Below, piece by piece: positions 58,996 through 64,000 of a stretch of DNA of 64,000 bases (position 1 is the stretch's first letter; the number at the start of each line of letters is the position of its first letter). Origin of the DNA: Branchiostoma floridae (lineage: Eukaryota > Chordata > Leptocardii > Amphioxiformes > Branchiostomatidae); NCBI RefSeq assembly GCF_000003815.2, contig NC_049993.1, forward strand, positions 19,358,043 to 19,422,042, read 5' to 3'. The notes under the pieces were generated by a model that made no database searches, had not been told where the DNA came from, and saw nothing but the letters and a program-made list of their open reading frames with translations. The translations under genes and the position numbers were made by a program.

Positions 58996-61460
58996 GGTGA
59001 CCGGGCGGATTGTCGCGGGCCTACGGCGTGATGTGGGGGTCTGGCCGGGTGGGTTCTCACGGACCTACGGCGTGCTGTTGGGGTCTGGCCGGGCTGCTAG
59101 CTACGGACGTAAGGTCGGGTGTAGGGGTCCGACGGCGGTCCGTCAACTACTACGGCCTGGTAACGAAAAAAGGGGCATAGTTTTAGTCCTTGTATGTATG
59201 AATGAATAAAGGAGATAAAAGAACAAGCAACAAGCAATAAAGCAAGCAAGCAACCGATCAAAAAAGTATAAATCATCTAACCGACTAACGTTTGAGGTCT
59301 GTCTTTAAACCTCCTTGCACTAACCGACGATGGACTAACAGACTAACCGACAGACTAATTGACGAATACACCCTACTCAAGTACAAAGCAAGCAACACAC
59401 AGAACGACAGATAGATAAACGAACAGACAGACGGAAGAATGTCCGACCGATCGACGAACCGACCGATCGACGAACCGACCGATCGACGAACAGACCGACA
59501 GACGAACCGACCGGTCGACGAACAGACCGACCGATCGACGAAAAGACTGGCAATTTCCAGTATGAACAAGTAAACATGTTAACATATCACTGCATAAGAA
59601 CGAGGACTGACATAAAGGACACTAGATTTTGGACAGATAGGGTTATATACAAGTTAAGCACATTTTCTAACATCTACTAAACCCACAACCGATTTGGCTG
59701 TAATGCCCCCCCCCCCCCCCCCCACACACACACATACTAGTAATAAAAGTGAGTTTCAAGTAGATGTGTGGTGCAACCCGTTCGAAACATCTTTTTTTAC
59801 AACAGTTGGTGCCTCTTTCAAGCAGTCCGCGTTTCCAGCTCACCGCCTCCCCTTGCTTGTAGTGTTAAACTGGTTTATTCAAAACAACAAGACTTTCAAC
59901 ATGCCTCCAGACAGCCAGCTGGATGGCTGAATTACGAGTCGCAATTGTTAACAAAGAGTCGCTAAATTGTTATTCTTGCAAATTGCCGCCGTTGTAAGCA
60001 ACATATCAAAGCATTGATAGTGTAATAAAAATAATGATAATAAAATATTAACACTATAATTTTTGATTGAAATATGATTTTCCAAAATGGCACTACATTA
60101 TGCATTATCCACGTTGCCTTGTGTGCATTGACCTGGTTTTGATAATGTTAAAATTCTAAGGATTCGGTTTATGAATGATTTAAGATGTACGCAGACATCA
60201 AATTGCACAAGATTATACATCAGTAATCTGCAATAAGTAGAAACGAAGACGACTAGAAATAGCGGCAAAAATGACGCAAAAACGCATAAAACACCGAGCC
60301 ACACCTCACATCTGCTCGGAGATGAGATGACTAGTATAACTATTACAACATACTAACACGGAGAGCGTGCATGCCGGGCGCGTTTTGGGAGAACAGAAAA
60401 ATGTCACAAGTACAGAGAACTGTGTTCTCCCGCGGGACAACACAGCCTCACAAACAACTCTAACTGACAAGAAGATACACTATCAGGGCACGGAGATGGC
60501 AATAGTCGTCACAACAATGAAATAAGGTTGAAACTTGTGCATATTTACCGAGGAATAGTAGTTCAGGTCATATAGAAGAGGACATCCCGGCCGAGTGCTG
60601 GGTTAGGGCGGTATTTGGCGAGAAGGGTTCTATTTGGGACGGGCGAAATCTGATCGCGGCAAAACTGTAAATGTCGCTGATGTCATGAAGTCATTCTAAA
60701 ACAGACGGACTAGAGCGAGGGGATCTAGTGGGTTTCTTTTCTCTTCCAAACCCTTATGATCGAGAAAAATTCCTTTAAGGACAGCCATTACAACAACGTA
60801 TCCTATGCTTCCTTCACAACCACTGGCGCAGAACATCTAATTTGATAGACGTCTTTACCTATAATTTCAAATCAGACTTGTCAAAGCTATCCAGTCGTTA
60901 TGGGTATCATTGTGACAATTTCTTTGTAGAAATAAGACAGACAGAACACAATAGATGAATTTTATTATACACCAATCTGTTTGGATGGTACTATTGAAGT
61001 ATTTGTCAAGTTGAGAATATTGAAATTACCACTTTTGCGGGACAACATCATTAAAGAGGAAATATAATATTTATATGGACCTAACACCAGTACAGTCTAT
61101 CTCTAAGCTTTCCAGCACTTATTTCTACGGGTTCTCATAAACACCACAAAATAATTCTACTGTATTTAAGATTAACCATATATCCTCCTCGCACAAGCCG
61201 ATTTCCCGCTTATCCCACCATCTTACAACTCCTGCTGCCTTTCCGTACGTGACGTCGTCGACTGATGCTCCAACTACAGACAAAACTCACACTCACAAGA
61301 GAAACCAAAAACAAACAACAGAAACAGCTGAATTACGGCACTTGTTCTCATTCGTACAGCAGACATCGCAACAGTAAAATTGCAACATTAAAAACACTCA
61401 CGGTTCTGAAGGTCTTTCCGGGAAAACGGCCACCTGATATGTGTAGCCGCTCGTCCGACG
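58996..61460. other. Upstream flank of myozenin-like gene
   Basis: GC-rich for about 160 bp beyond the start codon with repeated CTACGGCGTG and TCTGGCCGG phrases, then AT-rich. Contains the ACCGATCGACGA tandem repeat. No TATA box or MEF2/SRF site could be assigned with confidence, and no further exon is seen. Confidence 0.45.
59442..59545. repeat. 16-bp tandem repeat CCGACCGATCGACGAA
   Basis: About six units with substitutions (CAGACGAACCGACCGGTCG variants). Confidence 0.9.
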
Positions 61461-61463
61461 CTA

Positions 61464-61477
61464 TTTTTGGCGGGAAA
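61464..61477 (+). promoter_or_regulatory. Perfect E2F-type site
   Basis: TTTTTGGCGGGAAA matches the E2F consensus TTT[GC][GC]CGGGAAA-type. It lies in a short GC-rich patch with CCGCTCGTCCGACG just upstream, but no gene start is recognised beside it. It may mark a promoter of a gene whose exons are not visible here, or be chance. Confidence 0.3.
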
Positions 61478-62494
61478 CATTCCAGGACAGCCCGCGCATT
61501 CTTCCTGGCACGGACGGCACGATAGTCTCGAAATCAGGCTCCTAGCCGTCTCTTATACCGAAGTTTTCGCTGAGTTTGCTGGTTTCCAGGTGCAGTATTT
61601 TTCTCATCTTTTGCTGAGTCCGATGATGGAAGACCAAAAGCTAAGAAAACACGGCAACACCATACCAACGGAAGTTTTAGGCAAGCTGGGAAAAACTTCA
61701 CCGGTGTCTGCTTGGAGACTTCTAACCTCATGACTTCTGCACCAACCACCATACCGAGCTTTCAGCTGGGGCGCTCAATATTGTAGTACTTGTCTGTGCA
61801 AGCCTATGAGTCCTTGGTCTCTGTAGCCTGATCTAGCCTGTCTTAAAATGCTCAAACTTAGTTGACTGAATTTTCAAACTGGCCTGAAACAGTTACTTGC
61901 TATTTGCCTGTTTTGGACCAAAATGTGCATAAAGTCGCTGTTTCCAGAGGGAGGGCTAGAATGCCTTCCCCATCGGCGGCAATAGAATATCATTATGTAA
62001 AGCATCAGTTTCAGGACCTCCATTTTCAGCAAAATGATGGCTTGATCTGCGTAACAGCGACATCTAACGCATCTTTTCAGAACTGCAAGACAGGCCCATT
62101 TCTGTAGAATTTATATCTTTACCTTGAATCTTTACCTTGAACCACAGCCAGTCGATACCCTTGCGGGTAATAAGGCTGTCCTAGTTGTGGCGGTGGTAGC
62201 ATCAGTAAGAGAAGTGGTACTCATGTCTGTCTGGGTGCAGTCCCCATTCCTGCCCCAGTCTTGTCTTGAACTCTTTCACTGACTTGCTATTCACTGTGCT
62301 CTGTGAGAGTTAGCATTTCTATAGCTACAAAGTATAGAATCTTATGATAGACGTAAACTAAATTGAATTAAATGATAGGAAATTGCAATAAAAATTCAAT
62401 CAACGTCAAATCGCATGTATTGACAGTTCAAATACACTCCCAGCTGCCTTTCATGTAGGACTATATATTAAACAATATTGTCTTGTTCCATTGT

Positions 62495-62605
62495 GAGTGC
62501 CTTTTCTAAGGGCACAAGATTGGTAAGATGACATGGGACTCGAACCTAGGACCTCTGGTTTCTTGGCCAAATGCTCTAACCATTACACCAATACAATGCC
62601 ATGGA
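62495..62605 (-). repeat. tRNA-derived SINE head
   Basis: Minus strand: TTGGTGTAATGGTTAGAGCA (A box) and GTCCTAGGTTCGAGTCCCA (B box), followed by a TGCCCTTAGAAAAGGCAC tail as in the 16540 and 32960 elements. Confidence 0.65.
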
Positions 62606-62962
62606 TTGGAAGCTTGCTATGTACATACTATAAGCACCTTCATTGAATCATAATTATTGCAACTGCATTAAAAATAAACGTTTTCTACAGTCTTCACTTA
62701 ACTTTGTGCTGATTCAAGTTCATGGCTAAAATTGACTGGCTAAACACATAATCTCAAAATTAGAAACAAGAACACGATGCCTTTGAAAATATAATCCCTG
62801 TAGTCTGCTTCCACAGATATCAATGGTGCTTTGATGTGTGAAAAGTAGACCGTTATTTTTTTTGGTTCAGTCTATTTTTAACTGCACAGTTTAGTACTAA
62901 AACCACCAGTACTTCTTTCATGCCTTCGATGAATGTTAGACATCAAGGTAATAAGATACGCT

Positions 62963-63030
62963 AAAAAGCAGTTTCTCAAGCAACTGGATAATAATGATAT
63001 GGCCAAACGTTTCAGATAGCATCCACTACC
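62963..63030 (+). repeat. Relative of the 35983 foldback element
   Basis: AAAAAGCAGTTTCTCAAGCA, ACTGGATA and CAGATAGCATCCACTACCTT match 35985-36055. Confidence 0.65.
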
Positions 63031-63699
63031 TTTTAGCAGCAACTCTGAGCAGATCTCATAGTTGTAAAATCTTAGCTTTTTTCCAACATAAAGGATATAC
63101 CATGAATTTCAGATTTGTTGCAGAGTACTTTTTTTTTACCATAACTATGATTTCTTTTGTTCTTCTTAATTCTATTATCTAGGTGTAGGACATTTCATTC
63201 TGTCTATAGGACACAAAACTCTCAAAATCAAAGAATCAAAACAAATCTCAACTTAAAATCAATAGACGGCAGCAATCTTAGCTGTTCACCACTATTATTC
63301 ACACTGAACAAATCAGCATTTCACAAATTTCCACAAATTTAACAATAGAATTTCTCAAGAAGATGAACATTTTCATGCTGTGTCATTCTTTTATACATAA
63401 ACATTCGACTTCAGTTCCATCTAAATCCACATTCATGCAGTTATCATCTTTTGCCACTCAACAGCTCCCCCTATCAACTTAGCTCTGAACTGACACAGAA
63501 ATCTCACTCCACAAAGCTGCAGCAATCAGTTCAATTTCCCCACTATCTTGCTATGCATTTCACACAGAAAGACAGCTTTGCACACAAAACATTTGCTCAA
63601 ATTAAAATGATCCCTTTCTTTCCCATAAGGACACACCAGTCTTATTTGTTGGCTCTCAGTTTTAAGAAATCTTACTGAATTTGAAGACCAACAGGAAAT

Positions 63700-63931
63700 A
63701 GAGCATGGTAGAGAAGTATGAAATAAAGGAATGAATGACTGAATGGATGAATGAATAGATCAAAATAACAAATGAATGAATGAATGAGTGGATGGAGGAA
63801 TGAATCGATTAAATGAATGAATGAATCAATGATTGATGAATAAAAGGATGTATGGATGGATAAATGAATGATTATCGAATGAATGAATGAATGAATGAAT
63901 GAATGAATGAATGAATGAATGAATGAATGAA
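63700..63931. repeat. (GAAT)n microsatellite
   Basis: GAATGAATG repeats, interrupted at first and pure in the last 60 bp. Confidence 0.95.
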
Positions 63932-64000
63932 TTTCTGTTCACACAGCATCTTGGAGTGAACACAGAGAGACATGTTATGGCTTAAAGACTATGTTTGGTT

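Larger units (their letters stand above)
61478..63699. other. Intergenic, no gene recognised
   Basis: Short plus-strand frames (up to 88 codons) show no domain or splice logic. A tRNA-derived SINE and a foldback relative are listed separately. Confidence 0.5.

Overview
The window is chordate-like animal genomic DNA. The large multi-exon genes with GT-AG introns, the exon-shuffled extracellular modules, the LRR and TPR receptor-type genes, and the very dense small inverted-repeat transposons, tRNA-derived SINEs and minisatellites all fit an amphioxus (Branchiostoma) scaffold. The organism is inferred from style and gene content and was not tested by any search. Six N-gaps interrupt the assembly: four of exactly 100 N and two of 791 and 949 N.

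Layout, left to right. (1) 1102-6464, minus strand: a three-exon gene for a roughly 1549-residue protein that joins a DUF294/GlnD-type nucleotidyltransferase domain to about 20 kinesin-light-chain-type TPRs. (2) 10220-21250, plus strand: a twelve-exon secreted M14A procarboxypeptidase gene. Two of the three zinc ligands are changed (Glu to Asp and His to Gln), and the 3' end of one exon, with its splice donor, has been amplified into a nine-copy minisatellite. (3) 22379-34653, minus strand: a fifteen-exon type I membrane protein with signal peptide, two PAN/apple-like domains, an EGF, eight MEGF-type EGF repeats, a calcium-binding EGF and a TM segment. Its internal introns are phase 1 apart from the last, which is phase 2. 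The repeated EGF exons arose by recent tandem duplication together with their introns. (4) 40235-42287 and 49912-51252, plus strand: two LRR receptor paralogues inside a larger segmental duplication. The first has an ITAM-like, tyrosine-rich tail but a frameshift and a nonsense codon in its ectodomain. The second has an intact ectodomain but has lost its tail through a frameshift, a MITE insertion and a deletion. (5) 54558-58995, minus strand: a seven-exon, 511-residue protein resembling the myozenin/FATZ (calsarcin) group of Z-disc proteins and ending in ESEEL, a PDZ ligand.

The remainder is mostly transposon-derived. It includes a piggyBac-like nonautonomous element with TTAA duplications, several MITE families with terminal inverted repeats, tRNA-headed SINEs, two 3' fragments of one LINE family, a roughly 330-bp dispersed repeat in five places, and several minisatellites. 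No operons, CRISPR arrays or prokaryotic features are present. The genes are not an obvious pathway. The NTase-TPR, PAN-EGF and LRR genes are of the kinds that expand in amphioxus recognition and immune repertoires, which is context rather than evidence of shared function.
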